DNA from: Acidobacteriaceae bacterium
GTDB taxonomy: Bacteria > Acidobacteriota > Terriglobia > Terriglobales > Acidobacteriaceae
Assembly (NCBI GenBank): GCA_903642235.1
Contig: CAHJWL010000005.1
Coordinates: 186,001 to 250,000, forward strand
Reading direction: 5' to 3'
DNA: 64,000 nt
Of this stretch, positions 53,828 through 62,911 are shown in pieces. A program made the position numbers and the translations under genes. The notes beneath the pieces are model-generated. The model saw nothing but the letters and a program-made list of their open reading frames with translations. It made no database searches and was not told the DNA's origin. Position 1 is the first letter of the stretch; each line of letters opens with the position of its first letter.

Positions 53828-54469
53828 TTACTTTGGATTCGGAGAGGCTGGCGGGGCGCTGGGAGCGTCTGGCGGGGTGGAGCTGGTTGCACCGGGCTGC
53901 GCGGTCGCAGGATCTGCGGCGGGCGGAGCGGGCGCTGGCGCGGCGTCGGCGAAGTTGACGAGCTCGATGTCGAAGATCAGATCGGCCCTGGGCGGGATCG
54001 CACCCTCGCGGCCGGCTTCTCCGTAGGCGAGCTGGTAGGGGATGTAGAGGCGACGCTTGCCGCCGACGCGCATACCGGTAAAGCCCGTATCCCAGCCCGG
54101 GATGACGCGGTGGGCGCCATAGGGAAAGGTGATGGGCTCCTGGCCGGCGTGGTCGTAGGAGGAGTCGAACTTGGTGCCGTCTGTCAGCCAGCCGGTGTAC
54201 TTGACGGTGTAGTACTTGTTCGGCGCGGCGAGGGGGCCTGTGCCGGTGATGACGTCAACATAGCGAAGGGAGTAGAGGGCCTTGGGCGCGGTGCTGACGG
54301 GCGGAACGCCGGGCGGGTTGTCGGTCTTGCTGGCAGTGGCAGACGACGCCGTGGGTGCCGCGGTGTGACGCGTTGCGGTCGTCGCCTTGTGGGTGGCAGT
54401 CCTGGCACTGGTCTGAGAGGCGAGCGGAAGTGCAGCGAAGAGAAGAGCGGCGGCTACGGGTCGAATCAT
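53828..54469 (-). CDS. FKBP-type peptidyl-prolyl isomerase, exported
   Basis: About 213 residues: signal (PVAAALLFAALPLASQTSA), Thr/Ala-rich spacer, then the FKBP domain with YTVKYTGWLTDGTKFDSS, VIPGWDTGFTGMRVGGKRRLYIPYQLAYGE and the end LIFDIELVNF. A Pro/Ala tail of about 35 residues follows. ATG 54469 is taken; a GTG at 54496 is an alternative. It ends 22 bases before the ABC gene, on the same strand. Confidence 0.9.
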   Translation of the reverse strand: MIRPVAAALLFAALPLASQTSARTATHKATTATRHTAAPTASSATASKTDNPPGVPPVSTAPKALYSLRYVDVITGTGPLAAPNKYYTVKYTGWLTDGTKFDSSYDHAGQEPITFPYGAHRVIPGWDTGFTGMRVGGKRRLYIPYQLAYGEAGREGAIPPRADLIFDIELVNFADAAPAPAPPAADPATAQPGATSSTPPDAPSAPPASPNPK

Positions 54470-54770
54470 CGTAGAGACAGTGTAGGGCTTGGACACGGTC
54501 AGGAGGAACGAAGGCGGCGCCCGCTAGAGCGAAAAGTCAGGCTTGTGAGAGGCAGAACGGGCAGCGCCGGTGTCTCTAGACGCAGGGAGACGCAAAGGGT
54601 GGGAAGACGGTGGATCGCTGCAGGCCTGCCTGCAGGGAGGCTGGTGTCACCCTCTTCTCACTCCTTCGATCGATTGTGGGAGCAACCGCAGGGGCTGTGC
54701 TGCTCTGCGCTGCCTGCCCTGATTGGTTCTTTGCGGGCTGATGAAGAGGCAGGCTGCATCTGAGTAGCGC
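54470..54770. other. Structured leader/intergenic region before the KimA-like gene
   Basis: Several strong inverted repeats, including CTGCAGGC-CT-GCCTGCAG and GTCTC...GGAGAC, with G-rich blocks. It could be a structured leader for the downstream potassium transporter. I could not match the conserved core of the ydaO/yuaA c-di-AMP riboswitch, which controls many KimA homologues. Confidence 0.35.
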
Positions 54771-56645
54771 ATGGGCTTTCTGGATGTCGTGCTGGGCCGA
54801 CCGCTGCGGTCGGAGGAGGATGATGCGCAGCGGGTTGGCGTGGCTGCGGGTGTGCCCACGTTCGGGCTCGATGCGCTGGGGTCGGCGGCGTACGGACCGG
54901 AGGCGGCGCTGACGATTTTGATTCCGGCCGGCATGGCTGGTATTGCGTATGTCTGGCCGATCAGCCTGACGATTCTTTTGCTGCTGGGGATCGTATTTTT
55001 CTCGTACCGGCAGACGATTGACGCCTACCCGAATGGCGGTGGGTCGTACACGGTAGCGGGCAAGAATCTGGGTGAGACTGTGGGGCTGCTGGCGGCGGCG
55101 GCGTTGATGCTGGACTACCTGCTGGATGTGGGAGTGGGGATCTCGACGGGGGTAGGAGCGCTGGTGTCGGCGGTGCCGCGGCTGGGGCCGCATACGCTTG
55201 CGATCTGCCTGCTGATCCTGGTGGCGCTGACCATCATCAACCTGCGCGGCGTGCGGGAGAGCGGGCTGCTGTTTATGGCGCCGACGTATGTCTTTGTGGT
55301 GTGCCTGCTGGGGGTGCTGGGATGGGGTGTGTGGAAGACCCTGATGAGCGGAGGGCATCCGCACGCGGTTGTGGCGCCGCCGCACCCGGAGGCGGGGCGC
55401 GCGATGGCCGCCGTCGGAGCATGGCTGCTGCTGCGTTCGTTTGCGAGTGGATGCACGGCGCTGACCGGGGTGGAGGCGGTGAGTAATGGTGTGCGATCGT
55501 TCCGGGAGCCCCGGACGCGGACAGCGCAATGGACGCTGACGGTGCTGGTGGTGCTGCTGGCACTGATGCTGGCGGGCATCGGGTATGTGGTGCGGGCGTA
55601 TGGGATTGAGGCGACGGAGCCGGGGTCGAAGGACTATCAGAGTCTGCTGTCGATCATTACGGCGGCAGTCGCCGGACGGAGCATGGTGTACTACACGACG
55701 ATCGCGTCCATCCTGGTGGTGCTGTCGCTTTCGGCAAACACGGCCTTCGCGGGCTTCCCGCAGCTCTGCCGGGTGATTGCAGAGGACGGCTATCTGCCGC
55801 GCTTCTTTGCGATTCGAGGACGAAGGCTGGTGTACACCGAAGGAATCCTGGTACTGACGGTGCTGGCCGGCGCCATTCTGGTGGTTTTTGGCGGTGTCAC
55901 AGACAGGCTCATCCCGCTGTTTGCGATCGGCGCTTTCCTGGCGTTCACGCTCTCGCAGGCGGGTATGGTGGCGCACTGGCAACGCGAGGGCGGCGAGCGC
56001 AAATGGCTGAACATCGGTATTAACGGGGTTGGCGCAGTTGCGACAGGGATCACCGTCGTGCTGGTACTGATGGCAAAGTTTGCGGAGGGAGCATGGATCA
56101 CGGTCGTGCTGGTGCCGCTGCTGATTCTGCTGATGCAGGCGGTGCACCGGCACTATGCGCGGGTGGAGAAGGTGACACGCGTCGGGGAACTGGATCTGAA
56201 GCCTCGCGGCTCGCTGATAGCGGTGGTGCCTGTGTCCCGCTGGGATAGACCGGCGGAGGGCGCGATGCGGTTTGCCTACGCGTTGACAGAGGAGGTGGAG
56301 GTGCTGCATGTGGACTGTTCGAGCGAGGAGGGCGAGACAGGATGCGAGGACTGGCGACCGCTGGTTGGGGAGGCGGCTGAACGAGCAGGTGTGAGTGTGC
56401 CAACGTTGACGACGGTGACGTCGCCTTTTCGCTTGATCCTCAAGCCGATCGTGGATCATGTCCTGAAGGTGGAGGCGGAACATCCGGAGCGATCGGTGGC
56501 AGTCGTGGTGCCGGAGCTGGTTGCGCGGCATTGGTATCAGTATCTGTTACATAACCATAGGTCGACGGCGCTGAAGGCAACGCTTCTGATTCGCGGCAAT
56601 GGTCGGATAGCGGTTGTGAATGTTCCGTGGTATCTCGAGAAGTGA
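54771..56645 (+). CDS. KimA-like potassium/APC-family transporter
   Basis: 624 residues: twelve hydrophobic helices of the APC superfamily and a C-terminal cytosolic domain of about 150 residues. Stretches resembling B. subtilis KimA include SYRQTIDAYPNGGGSYTV, NLGETVGLLAAAALMLDYLL, FASGCTALTGVEAVSNGV, SANTAFAGFPQL and the end RHWYQYLLHNHRST. KimA-type proteins take up potassium; function as a general amino-acid permease is the alternative. ATG at 54771 follows GAGTAGCGC rather than a classic ribosome site. Confidence 0.85.
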   Translation: MGFLDVVLGRPLRSEEDDAQRVGVAAGVPTFGLDALGSAAYGPEAALTILIPAGMAGIAYVWPISLTILLLLGIVFFSYRQTIDAYPNGGGSYTVAGKNLGETVGLLAAAALMLDYLLDVGVGISTGVGALVSAVPRLGPHTLAICLLILVALTIINLRGVRESGLLFMAPTYVFVVCLLGVLGWGVWKTLMSGGHPHAVVAPPHPEAGRAMAAVGAWLLLRSFASGCTALTGVEAVSNGVRSFREPRTRTAQWTLTVLVVLLALMLAGIGYVVRAYGIEATEPGSKDYQSLLSIITAAVAGRSMVYYTTIASILVVLSLSANTAFAGFPQLCRVIAEDGYLPRFFAIRGRRLVYTEGILVLTVLAGAILVVFGGVTDRLIPLFAIGAFLAFTLSQAGMVAHWQREGGERKWLNIGINGVGAVATGITVVLVLMAKFAEGAWITVVLVPLLILLMQAVHRHYARVEKVTRVGELDLKPRGSLIAVVPVSRWDRPAEGAMRFAYALTEEVEVLHVDCSSEEGETGCEDWRPLVGEAAERAGVSVPTLTTVTSPFRLILKPIVDHVLKVEAEHPERSVAVVVPELVARHWYQYLLHNHRSTALKATLLIRGNGRIAVVNVPWYLEK

Positions 56646-56704
56646 CGGCTTCTTCCGTGGGGCAGGTGGTTGATGGAAGCAGCACAGGGTGTCATGCTCA
56701 GACG

Positions 56705-57175
56705 ATGGTGTGCGTGAGAACAATTCTTGCAGGTCTGGTGCTGGGGATCTCCTGCTGCGTGTCGGTGGCAGCGCAGGAGAAGGGCAGATGGCAGCCCGTC
56801 AGTAAATCAGCAAGAGGGATCACAGGAACTCTGGCGTTCTCAGACGAGAAGCTCACAATGAACTTTCTCAAGTTCCCGATCGCCGAGATACGTGACCTCA
56901 CGGCGGAGGAACTGCAGGTGATCGCGACAGTCAACCCGACTGGAAAGAGCCTGTCAGTGAGCGGACATCTTTACCGCCTGAGCGTCCAGGGAGACTTACG
57001 TCTTCTGAACCGAAACACACTTTGTGGCGGTGAGGAGACGCAGTGGATGACGACTGCCATACAGGGAAAGACATTACAGGTGGCGTTCTTTTCCGGGGCG
57101 CAAATGCCTATCCTCACAGCGGAAGCTCTTGCAACGGCAACGACTCTGTGCGGAACATTTTCTTACGCGCGCTAG
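56705..57175 (+). CDS. Small exported protein of unknown function
   Basis: About 156 residues with a signal peptide (TILAGLVLGISCCVSVAAQ). The mature part is beta-rich (ITGTLAFSDEKLTMNFLKF; LSVSGHLYRLSVQGDLRLL) with two cysteines (TLCGG, TTLCG) that may form a disulphide. ATG 56705 or the frame start at 56627, which overlaps the transporter gene. It appears to be the last gene of the transporter transcript. Confidence 0.65.
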   Translation: MVCVRTILAGLVLGISCCVSVAAQEKGRWQPVSKSARGITGTLAFSDEKLTMNFLKFPIAEIRDLTAEELQVIATVNPTGKSLSVSGHLYRLSVQGDLRLLNRNTLCGGEETQWMTTAIQGKTLQVAFFSGAQMPILTAEALATATTLCGTFSYAR

Positions 57176-57209
57176 CCTGGAAGCAAAACGCTAAGCGCAA
57201 AGACACTGA

Positions 57210-57353
57210 TCAGCGGGTGGCTGACGAGTCGTGTGTCTTGCTGCCAGAGGAAGGGGAGGACTTTGCCTGGCTGTTTCGCAACACACCGAAGATGACTGCT
57301 CCGATTAGAAGTAGACCTGCAATCAAGGCAATCAGGACGGCGATCATGCTCAT
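57210..57353 (-). CDS. Small single-pass membrane protein
   Basis: 47 residues: hydrophobic helix (MIAVLIALIAGLLLIGAVIFGVL) and a Ser/Lys-rich tail (RNSQAKSSPSSGSKTHDSS). The ATG has AGAGGAAC seven bases before it. Too short for a family match, but the ribosome site and helix support it. 166 bases lie between it and the LptFG gene. Confidence 0.6.
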   Translation of the reverse strand: MSMIAVLIALIAGLLLIGAVIFGVLRNSQAKSSPSSGSKTHDSSATR

Positions 57354-57519
57354 GAATTTGTTCCTCTTCTGGTTCCGAGTCTTTGGAGAACCTTTTCGTT
57401 GCCCCTCCGAAGGAACATCGTTGCCGGGAGATGTCACGTATCCATAACGTCTCGGCTCTTTGTGACTAGAGCAAGTAAACCTTTGTCCGCGCAGGGTACG
57501 ACGAGAGTGGAGCTCTCGA

Positions 57520-59916
57520 TCACGTCGGGGTGCGCATGAGGAGGTAGGCACCCGTAAGGCCGAAGAGGACGTCAGGAGACCACGCGGCGAGCAGGGCGGG
57601 AAGGGTATTGACATTGCCCATGGCTTCAAAGGTGCCGGCAACGACCCAATAGGCGATAGCGAGGCCAATCGCGGTGGCGATTCCAGCGAGGCCGCCGCGC
57701 TTGCCCATGGAGAGGGCGAAGGGGACGCCGAGGATGGCCATGACGAGGGTGACGAGGGGGTAGGCGAGCTTGCGGTTAAGCTGCACGCGCAGGCGCATGG
57801 TGTCAAAGCCGGACTGCGAGAGATCGGTGATGTAGCTTGAGAGCTCGTTGTAGCTCATCTCCTGCGAGGGCCGGTCTTCTTTTTTGAAGTAGGTGGGCTG
57901 CTCGTGAATCTCGGCGAAGGAGGAGAGAGTGAAAGGCGAGTAGCCGGAGGTGGTCTCCCCGGAGAAGGAGCGCTGCCAGCCGTTCTCGAAGATCCACTGA
58001 CTGGCGCGGTCGTCCCAGTGGGCGGAGGAGGCGAAGATGCGGCGGATGAGCGTGAAGGTGCCGGGCTGGAACTCGAAGACGGTGAGATTGGCGAAGACGT
58101 TACGATCGGCGTCGAAGAACTGGTAGTAGAAGATGCGGCCGGGCTCTCCGGCGCGGGTGTTGGAGCCGGAGATCCATTTGCGATCAGGGCGAAGAAAGGT
58201 CTGGGCGGGCTTGCCCTTGATGGTGGCGCGGAGAGCTTCCTGGCGGCGGTTGGCCTGGGGGAGATAGAGCTCGTCGAAGGCGAAGAGAGCGCAGGCAATG
58301 ATGCCCGAGAGGACAAGGACGGGGATGACGACGCGATAGAGGCTGGTGCCGGTGGCCTTCATGGCGGTGAGCTCGGAGGTGCGGTTGAGCGAGCCGAAGG
58401 TGATGAGGACGGCGACGAGGGCACAGAGGGGGGTGGTGTTGTAGAGGATGTACGGGATGAGGTTGAGCAGGTAGTCGCCGACGGTGACGAGCGGGGTGCG
58501 GTTGCGGATGATGTCGCCGATGAGTTCAAAGAAGGTGAAGACGACGAAGAGGGTAGCGAAGGTGGTGAGGACGAGGGCGAGGTTGCGGGAGAACTCGCGG
58601 AGAACGTAGTCGTCGAGCAGGAGGGGAAAGCGGGCGCCGAAGGTCTCGCGGAGGCGACGGAGGGTGGTGGCGATGGTGGGGAAACGGCCTTTGGTGGCGG
58701 CGTTGCCGTTGCGCTGCGCCGGGCCGAAAAGGCCGGTGGTGAGGCTTTTGAAGACATCGCCGACCTGCGCGAAGACCGAGAGGGCGATGCCGCCGCGAGA
58801 GAGCTGGTAGAGGAGAAAGGCACCGGCGGCAGTGAAGATGAGGTTCGAGCCCCAGACGCCAAGGAAGGGGCTGAGCTTGCCGTTTTTGGCGAGGGCGACG
58901 CCGACCGACGACAGGAAGTAGTAGAGGAAGACGAGGAGGAGAGTAACAACGAAGCCTGTGGATTTGCCGCCGCGTTTGGACGAGAGGCCGAGGGGGACGC
59001 CGACGAGCATGAGGACAAAGCAGGCGCACGGGTAGGAGATGCGGCGGTTGAACTCGATGCGATAGATGTTGTTGGCTGCGGTGGCAGCCCTGTCTCCCGT
59101 TTGGCCGAGATGCCAGAGCCTGGTGAGCGGGAGGGCGAGGATGGGGGTTTCGGTGCGGGAGACGTGGGTGTCATCAGGGGCGGCGAGCTCGATGGGAACG
59201 TCGGTCGTGGCGAAGGTAGAGATGTTGTATTGGTTGGGGTCAGTGGCGGAGGTCTGGTGCTGGCTGCCGTTGAGGAGATGAAGGCGAAGGGTGCCGGCGT
59301 CCGGGGTGTTGGCGGGTCCGGCGATGACGATGGCCTGGTCAGCGGTGGTGATGGCGGGGGCGGCGGCCTGCGAGAGGTCGGCGAGGAAGACATGGTGCCA
59401 GACGGCGGCGCCGGCGGCGGGGCGGACGTCCTGGATGTAGAGGACGTAGTTCTTGAGGTCTTCGTAGAAGACGCGAGGCTGGATCTCGAAGGAGGCCTGC
59501 GAGGATTTGAGCGAGGACTCAAGATCAAGCAGGGCGCGGGCAGAGCGGGGGGCGAGGTAGAGGGAGTTGGCCAGGCCGACGATGAGGGCGACGAGAGAGA
59601 CGAGAGAGACGACGCGGACGAAGTCCAGCGCGCCCATGCCGGCGGCGCGCATGGCGGTGATCTCGGAGTCGGCGGCGAGGCGCGAGAGGCCGAGCAGGAT
59701 GCCGACAAGCACGGCCATGGGAATGGTGAGGGTGAGGGTATTGGGGAGGAGATAGAGGAAGAGGCGGGCCGTGTCGGCAAGCGAGGCGGAGTCGCGGACG
59801 ACGAGCTCAAGGATGGAGCCGAGGCGCGGCATAAAGAGGATAAACGTAAAGAGCAGGCCGCCAAGCAGAGCATGCGAGAGGACTTCGCCGAGGATGTAGC
59901 GGGTGAGGAGACGCAT
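57520..59916 (-). CDS. Fused LptF-LptG permease (two YjgP/YjgQ domains)
   Basis: 798 residues made of two complete YjgP/YjgQ halves. Half one: TRYILGEVLSHALLGGLLFTF to about residue 390. Half two begins near residue 440 with DDYVLREFSRNLALVLTTFATLF and ends ALLAAWSPDVLFGLTGAYLLM. Each has the N-terminal helix pair, an extracellular beta-jellyroll and three C-terminal helices. In other bacteria LptF and LptG are separate proteins (about 360 residues) that with LptB2 extract lipopolysaccharide. Here they are one chain, so the heterodimer is fixed. Confidence 0.92.
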   Translation of the reverse strand: MRLLTRYILGEVLSHALLGGLLFTFILFMPRLGSILELVVRDSASLADTARLFLYLLPNTLTLTIPMAVLVGILLGLSRLAADSEITAMRAAGMGALDFVRVVSLVSLVALIVGLANSLYLAPRSARALLDLESSLKSSQASFEIQPRVFYEDLKNYVLYIQDVRPAAGAAVWHHVFLADLSQAAAPAITTADQAIVIAGPANTPDAGTLRLHLLNGSQHQTSATDPNQYNISTFATTDVPIELAAPDDTHVSRTETPILALPLTRLWHLGQTGDRAATAANNIYRIEFNRRISYPCACFVLMLVGVPLGLSSKRGGKSTGFVVTLLLVFLYYFLSSVGVALAKNGKLSPFLGVWGSNLIFTAAGAFLLYQLSRGGIALSVFAQVGDVFKSLTTGLFGPAQRNGNAATKGRFPTIATTLRRLRETFGARFPLLLDDYVLREFSRNLALVLTTFATLFVVFTFFELIGDIIRNRTPLVTVGDYLLNLIPYILYNTTPLCALVAVLITFGSLNRTSELTAMKATGTSLYRVVIPVLVLSGIIACALFAFDELYLPQANRRQEALRATIKGKPAQTFLRPDRKWISGSNTRAGEPGRIFYYQFFDADRNVFANLTVFEFQPGTFTLIRRIFASSAHWDDRASQWIFENGWQRSFSGETTSGYSPFTLSSFAEIHEQPTYFKKEDRPSQEMSYNELSSYITDLSQSGFDTMRLRVQLNRKLAYPLVTLVMAILGVPFALSMGKRGGLAGIATAIGLAIAYWVVAGTFEAMGNVNTLPALLAAWSPDVLFGLTGAYLLMRTPT

Positions 59917-59990
59917 GGAGGTGCCTGACGTCGAGTGTAGCGGGAGAGTGGATTGGAGCGGGATGCCGGCCGCGATGCGCGCAGGTGGTG

Positions 59991-61070
59991 TTAGTGAACG
60001 GGAACATCCGAAGGAAGGGCTTCCTTACGGTTGCGGAGCCAGTCGACATCAAGGCTTGGCGACGGTTTGGTGCGATGCCGTTCGTCAAGGCTGGGCATAA
60101 ACATCTCAAGACCGGACTGCGGGGTGATGCGGGAGAAGCCCTGGAGAAGCTGAGTCTGATAGTGCACCAGGTCGAGATCGAACCAAAAATCCTTGGAGGC
60201 GTCGACCAGAGTGAGGTCGGCAGGATGCATGGTGAGATTGCCGAAGTTGACGGTGCCGCCGGTCAGCCGCAGGAAGTTGTGCCATTGATCAAGGTGGGCC
60301 TGATCGTCTCGAGAGTTGCCGAAGATAAGGACAAGGTCCGGGCTGGCCACGGTAGTGCTGGTGAGCTGGCCGCTGATGTGCGGCGGAGGAAGCAGTGTGG
60401 TGGTGTCAAAGAAGAGATCGTTGCCGGCGACCTCGATGCCGCGGATCGGATCTTTGCCAATGACGTCGTTCACGGTAATGTGCATGCCACCGAGCATGGC
60501 TTTTACGGGGAGCTTCAGCACATCGATTTTCGTCACGTGCAGGACGGTACGGCCTTCGGAAGCGGGAGCGACATCGCAGAGGAGTTCGACTGGAAGCGGT
60601 AGAAGGAGCTTGTGGAGGATGCCACTCAGCCTGACCTGACTTCCGGCGGCGCTGACCTTGATGTTCTTGAGAGGGAATGTCGCCGGAGATGTCGAGTTAA
60701 GGTACTTTCCGAAGTCTGCCAGATTGACGTGGATCACACCTTTTTCGATGAAGAGCTGGAAGGAGTTGGCCTCATCGAGCGAAGGAACCAGAGTGGAGCT
60801 GGTGGGAAGCATCTGGCCACGCATCCAGTTGATGTAGATACGAAAGACGGGACCTTTGCGGAGGCGGATGTTATGCGCCCAAACCGTCGTAAGGGATGCC
60901 GGGTGCCGGCTTGTTGCAGCAGGAGCGACGATTTCAGGTGCTACGCCGGCCGCAGGAAGTGAGGTGGAGGGATACGTGGGACGGGAGTGGATCAACCAGA
61001 GTCGAGCGCCGAGGAGAGCACCGAGAAGGAGGACAACGGCAACAACGATGCTGGCACGGACGCGGGTCAC
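59991..61070 (-). CDS. Membrane-anchored beta-rich protein upstream of LptFG
   Basis: 359 residues with one N-terminal helix (IVVAVVLLLGALLGARLWLI) and a periplasmic beta-rich domain (IRLRKGPVFRIYINWMRG; IHVNLADFGKYL; VSAAGSQVRLSGIL; ITVNDVIGKDPIRGIEVAGNDLFF). The topology resembles LptC or AsmA-like lipid-transport proteins, but I do not see a definite family signature. It is 74 bases upstream of the fused permease on the same strand, which suggests a lipid- or LPS-transport role (inference). Confidence 0.65.
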   Translation of the reverse strand: MTRVRASIVVAVVLLLGALLGARLWLIHSRPTYPSTSLPAAGVAPEIVAPAATSRHPASLTTVWAHNIRLRKGPVFRIYINWMRGQMLPTSSTLVPSLDEANSFQLFIEKGVIHVNLADFGKYLNSTSPATFPLKNIKVSAAGSQVRLSGILHKLLLPLPVELLCDVAPASEGRTVLHVTKIDVLKLPVKAMLGGMHITVNDVIGKDPIRGIEVAGNDLFFDTTTLLPPPHISGQLTSTTVASPDLVLIFGNSRDDQAHLDQWHNFLRLTGGTVNFGNLTMHPADLTLVDASKDFWFDLDLVHYQTQLLQGFSRITPQSGLEMFMPSLDERHRTKPSPSLDVDWLRNRKEALPSDVPVH

Positions 61071-61121
61071 AGAACTGATCTTAGATGGTGGAGCGCCTCG
61101 GCGATCAGGCTCCCCTTTTGT

Positions 61122-61197
61122 TGGCGTCCCCGACGGGATTCGAACCCGTGTTACCGCCGTGAAAGGGCGGTGTCCTGGGCCACTGGACGACGGGGAC
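61122..61197 (-). tRNA. tRNA-Glu (UUC)
   Basis: Cloverleaf on the minus strand: acceptor GTCCCCG/CGGGGAC, discriminator G, encoded CCA, anticodon loop CTTTCAC with anticodon TTC between CCGCC and GGCGG, T-arm ACGGG-TTCGAAT-CCCGT. Closely similar to the E. coli tRNA-Glu sequence. It lies upstream of the LptFG-associated gene. Confidence 0.97.
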
Positions 61198-61708
61198 GCA
61201 TTGCTTCAACAGGACTTCCACTAAAGTCCCACAGAGATCACGCTATCATAGGTGCCGTCTCCAGCCAAAGCGCCCGGGGGTGCAATGTGCACGCCACTTA
61301 CAGCATGAAACGAGTGCGCCTGGAGCGCAGAGAAAGCCTGCCATGACGTGCCCATGAGCTTTCCCTGCTGCAACTCAACAATCCCGCTTTTCGGCATCTA
61401 CTTTGAGGCTCTTATAAGCTGCTGCCGTCGGAACGGCATGCCCGGCTCTTTGCAGCTTACGGGTCCGGCATGGTCGTGCTTTCTCGAAAGCTGTCTGCTT
61501 TTGGTCCGGGCGCCTTCAGTCCAGTGCCATCTTGAGCCGTCACCTCGAAGTGCCCTCGAGAAAATTCTTCGAACCTCTTATCTTCTCGGGTCATCTAGTG
61601 ACTGAACCGGGATTCGTTGAGTCATCGTCAACCCCGGTTTCGAATTCGATCCGCCGTCTTTCCGTCGCTTCCACAGATTGTTTGCTGCAAGCGTTCAAGG
61701 AGTGTCCA
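61198..61708. other. Intergenic region, 511 bases, before the AcrAB-type operon
   Basis: No gene is supported; a frame runs through much of it in phase with the adaptor gene but lacks signals. AACCGGG (61605-61611) can pair with CCCGGTT (61633-61639) across about 20 bases, a possible repressor site. The region should contain promoters for both the tRNA and the pump. Confidence 0.4.
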
Positions 61709-62809
61709 TTGATTTCAACCTTTCATCGCCTTGTCCTCTCTCGATCCCTCTTTGCTGTCTCCGTTGGTGCGTCTGCTTTGCTCGTTGGGTGTACGCAGAA
61801 GAAGGTGGTGGTCGCTGCTCCGCAGGCGATGCCTGTACAGGTCAGCACGGTCGCACTCGATCCTGTTCCTGACACGGATGTTTATGTCGCGACTATCAAG
61901 AGCCGTCGCTCCTCAACCATGCAGCCGCAGGTTGACGGCAATCTCACACGCATCTTTGTGCACTCCGGGCAGGCCGTAAAGGCCGGGCAGATCCTCATGC
62001 AGATCGACCCGCTCAAGCAGGTTGCCACCGTGCAGTCGCAGGTTGGAACAGAGGCTCAGAAGCGGGCAGTCTACCAATACAACCAGGCCGAGGTAGAACG
62101 ACAGAGAAAGTTGTTCGAGGCTGGCGTGACCTCCCGTCAGGCTTACGACCAGGCAACGCAAGCCTTCCAGAACAGCGAGGCCGATCTCGCGTCGTCGACT
62201 GCTCTGACGGGTTCGCAGAAACAGCAGCTTGGCTACTACCAGATCCGTGCTCCATTCAGTGGTGTGGTCGGTGACGTACCTGTCCATCTCGGAGATTATG
62301 TTTCATCGACGACGGTTCTGACCACTGTCGATGAGATTGCAGATCTAGAGGCGTATATCTATGTTCCCACGGAGAGGGTCAATCAGTTGAAGCTCGGTCT
62401 GCCGGTCTCGATTCTCGACACCAACGGCCACGTTTTAGCCTCCACAAAGCTCGACTTTCTCTCGCCGCAGGTCGATACATCCTTGCAGGGCATCCTTGCG
62501 AAGGCCACGGTCCCGCGATCGTCCGAGGTGCTGCGGAATGCGCAGCTCGTGAAAGCCCGCATTACCTGGAATACGCAGCCGGCACCGACTGTTCCGGTCT
62601 TGGCCGTCACGCGGATCGGCGGTCAGCCCTTTGTCTATGTCGCTCAGCCAAAGGATGGCGGCTTCATGGCTCATCAGGTCGCGGTCACTCTGGGAGACAC
62701 CATTGGCAACGCATATCCCGTGGTAAGTGGTCTCGCGCTTGGACAGAAGGTTATTACCTCTGGCCTGCAGTTCCTCCAGGAAGGCGTCCCCGTAAAGCCT
62801 CTTGGCTGA
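61709..62809 (+). CDS. RND efflux periplasmic adaptor (AcrA/MexA type), lipoprotein
   Basis: 366 residues from TTG 61709, chosen because AAGGAG lies seven bases upstream and the lipoprotein signal (LVLSRSLFAVSVGASALLVGC) then begins normally. It continues with the lipoyl halves (NLTRIFVHSGQAVKAGQILMQIDP; YYQIRAPFSGVVGDVPVHLG) around a helical hairpin (EVERQRKLFEAGVTSRQAYDQ), then barrel and membrane-proximal domains. Partner of the permease 102 bases downstream. Confidence 0.92.
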   Translation: MISTFHRLVLSRSLFAVSVGASALLVGCTQKKVVVAAPQAMPVQVSTVALDPVPDTDVYVATIKSRRSSTMQPQVDGNLTRIFVHSGQAVKAGQILMQIDPLKQVATVQSQVGTEAQKRAVYQYNQAEVERQRKLFEAGVTSRQAYDQATQAFQNSEADLASSTALTGSQKQQLGYYQIRAPFSGVVGDVPVHLGDYVSSTTVLTTVDEIADLEAYIYVPTERVNQLKLGLPVSILDTNGHVLASTKLDFLSPQVDTSLQGILAKATVPRSSEVLRNAQLVKARITWNTQPAPTVPVLAVTRIGGQPFVYVAQPKDGGFMAHQVAVTLGDTIGNAYPVVSGLALGQKVITSGLQFLQEGVPVKPLG

Positions 62810-62911
62810 TCACGGCTCGCAGCCATGGCATCCATCCGGGACAGCCTCCATTTACTTGATAGCCCGCCGCCATCCAGCTACTCTGTGCGGTCGTAAAGAA
62901 TCGAGCGCTCC

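Noticed and set aside
54497-54770. c-di-AMP (ydaO/yuaA) riboswitch before the KimA-like gene
   Set aside because: The G-rich conserved core and the terminal CCCGACAGCTAAC-like element were not found; only generic inverted repeats are seen.
57904-59928. A 674-codon open frame on the plus strand opposite the LptFG gene, rich in Gly/Glu/Asp
   Set aside because: It is the antisense shadow of a very GC-rich gene: third-position bias on the minus strand removes stops. Composition is non-protein-like and there is no ribosome site.
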